From NCBI RefSeq assembly GCF_039528515.1, contig NZ_BAAALT010000102.1, positions 1 to 6,990 of the forward strand: a stretch of 6,990 nucleotides of DNA, written 5' to 3'. Below are positions 6,303-6,990 of the stretch, one piece after another (the first letter of the stretch is position 1; the number at the start of each line of letters is the position of its first letter). The DNA is from Luedemannella flava (GTDB lineage Bacteria; Actinomycetota; Actinomycetes; Mycobacteriales; Micromonosporaceae). Position numbers and translations under genes: made by a program. The notes beneath the pieces are model-generated. The model had not been told where the DNA came from, made no database searches, and saw nothing but the letters and a program-made list of their open reading frames with translations.

Positions 6303-6371
6303 ACGCGTTCGGGCCATCTACGCGACGGTCCGCGAGTTACATAGACCTTGCACCCAAGGAGGCAACTTCAG
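6303..6371 (+). promoter_or_regulatory. lpdA-sucB spacer with strong sucB ribosome-binding site
   Basis: The 69-base spacer ends with AAGGAGG (6356-6362), 9 bases before the sucB ATG, a near-perfect Shine-Dalgarno sequence that fixes the start. The spacer begins with the 10-base palindrome GAACGCGTTC (6301-6310), which overlaps the lpdA stop. I see no clear terminator hairpin, so read-through from lpdA is likely, although the gap is long enough for a second promoter. Confidence 0.6.
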
Positions 6372-6990
6372 ATGCCGGTATCGGTCACCATGCCCCGGTT
6401 GGGCGAGAGCGTCACCGAGGGCACCGTTACCCGCTGGCTCAAGCAGGAGGGCGACCGCGTCGAGGTCGACGAGCCCCTGCTTGAGGTGTCTACCGACAAG
6501 GTCGACACCGAGATCCCCTCGCCGGCCGCCGGCGTGCTGACGCGGATCGTGGTCGGCGAGGACGAGACGGCCGAGGTCGGCAGCGAGCTCGCCGTCATCG
6601 CCGGCGAGGGCGAGGACGCCGGCGCGTCCGCCCCCGCCCCGGCCCAGCCCGCCGCCCCGGCGCAGGAGGAGGCCCCCGCCCAGGAGGCGCCCGCCCAGCA
6701 GGCTCCCGCCGCCGAGGCGCCCAAGGCTGAGCCGCCCAGGGCTGAGGCTCCGCAGGCCGCCGCCCCGGCGGCGGGCGGCGACGCCACCCCGGTCACCCTG
6801 CCCGCGCTCGGCGAGAGCGTCACCGAGGGCACCATCACCCGCTGGCTCAAGCAGGTCGGCGAGACCGTCGAGGCCGACGAGCCGCTGCTGGAGGTCTCCA
6901 CCGACAAGGTCGACACGGAGATCCCGTCCCCGGTCGCGGGCACGGTGCTGGGGATCGTGGTCGGCGAGGACGAGACGGCCGAGGTCGGCA
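6372..6990 (+). CDS. sucB: Dihydrolipoamide acyltransferase (E2; SucB-type), 3'-truncated by window end
   Basis: E2 is the core of the 2-oxoglutarate dehydrogenase complex (in actinobacteria possibly shared with pyruvate dehydrogenase). It carries acyl groups on swinging lipoyl-lysine arms and transfers them to CoA. The 206 residues seen here hold a first lipoyl domain (about 3-78, lipoylated K43 in STDKVDTEIPSP), an Ala/Pro/Glu/Gln-rich flexible linker (about 79-138), and a second lipoyl domain (from about 140, K179 in the same motif) that is cut at the window edge. The peripheral-subunit-binding and catalytic domains must lie downstream. The repeated lipoyl domains and adjacency to lpdA fit the actinobacterial SucB type. 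A pyruvate-specific E2 cannot be excluded without the catalytic domain. The ATG at 6372 is supported by AAGGAGG 9 bases upstream. Confidence 0.92.
   Translation, partial: MPVSVTMPRLGESVTEGTVTRWLKQEGDRVEVDEPLLEVSTDKVDTEIPSPAAGVLTRIVVGEDETAEVGSELAVIAGEGEDAGASAPAPAQPAAPAQEEAPAQEAPAQQAPAAEAPKAEPPRAEAPQAAAPAAGGDATPVTLPALGESVTEGTITRWLKQVGETVEADEPLLEVSTDKVDTEIPSPVAGTVLGIVVGEDETAEVG
6384..6990 (+). repeat. Direct repeat encoding tandem lipoyl domains, 408-base period
   Basis: Units at 6384-6582 and 6792-6990 (the second is cut by the window end) encode lipoyl domains that are identical at 54 of 66 residues by hand alignment. Several DNA tracts match perfectly: 24 bases from 6402 and 6810, and 39 bases at 6544-6582 and 6952-6990. 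The linker between them is not part of the repeat. Confidence 0.9.

Noticed and set aside
4767..6317. 516-codon minus-strand open frame opposite lpdA
   Set aside because: Antisense mirror of a strongly coding gene; Asp/Ala/Gly/His-rich without motifs and no ribosome-binding site.
6368..6943. 191-codon minus-strand open frame opposite sucB
   Set aside because: Ser/Ala/Gly-rich repetitive translation that only mirrors the lipoyl repeats. The plus strand encodes clear lipoyl domains with a strong ribosome-binding site.
1..6990. CRISPR arrays, tRNA or rRNA genes, transposases, integrases, phage or defence genes
   Set aside because: None seen. The gaps between genes are short and contain no cloverleaf-like or regularly spaced repeat structure, and every convincing reading frame is a housekeeping or envelope gene, apart from the MmcQ-like and 107-residue proteins, whose roles are unknown.

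Overview
This is a high-GC actinobacterial chromosome segment, most likely from a Micromonosporaceae relative. That placement is an inference. It rests on the strong third-position GC bias, GTG starts, the actinobacterial-style SucB with repeated lipoyl domains, and the gene order gcvT / pepA / lpd / sucB, which recurs in actinobacteria (M. tuberculosis has gcvT, pepB and dlaT close together, followed by lipB and lipA). The window looks like ordinary core metabolism, with one cell-envelope gene at the left edge. I did not find a convincing novel multi-gene system.

Layout. (1) 1-1100 (+): the 3' part of a TagB/TagF-like CDP-glycerol glycerophosphotransferase gene. It is split by an apparent frameshift at an ambiguous base (N386), so it is probably an intact gene with a sequencing or assembly error. 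(2) 1082-1429 (-): a small MmcQ/YjbR-family protein whose 3' end overlaps the preceding gene tail to tail. (3) 1437-2558 (-): gcvT, the glycine-cleavage T protein, 7 bases upstream of the MmcQ gene and probably in the same transcript. (4) 2559-2755: a divergent promoter region with a small repeat element and a short inverted repeat. (5) 2756-4324 (+): pepA, an M17 leucyl aminopeptidase with all metal ligands and catalytic residues. (6) 4332-4362: a perfect 12-bp hairpin between two convergent genes, probably a two-way terminator. (7) 4369-4692 (-): a 107-residue protein of unknown function. (8) 4693-4922: a second divergent promoter region. (9) 4923-6302 (+): lpdA, dihydrolipoyl dehydrogenase (E3). 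(10) 6372-6990 (+): the 5' part of sucB, the dihydrolipoamide acyltransferase (E2). It shows two near-identical lipoyl domains and runs off the window.

How the genes connect. Three of the genes handle lipoamide-bound intermediates. SucB carries acyl groups on lipoyl-lysines, LpdA reoxidises the dihydrolipoyl arm with NAD+, and GcvT takes the aminomethyl group from lipoylated H protein, a cycle that also needs LpdA. PepA, the MmcQ-like protein and the 107-residue protein have no obvious biochemical link and may simply be syntenic neighbours. The most useful follow-ups are the frameshift at N386, the uncharacterised 107-residue gene, the near-identical lipoyl repeats, and the repeat element upstream of gcvT.
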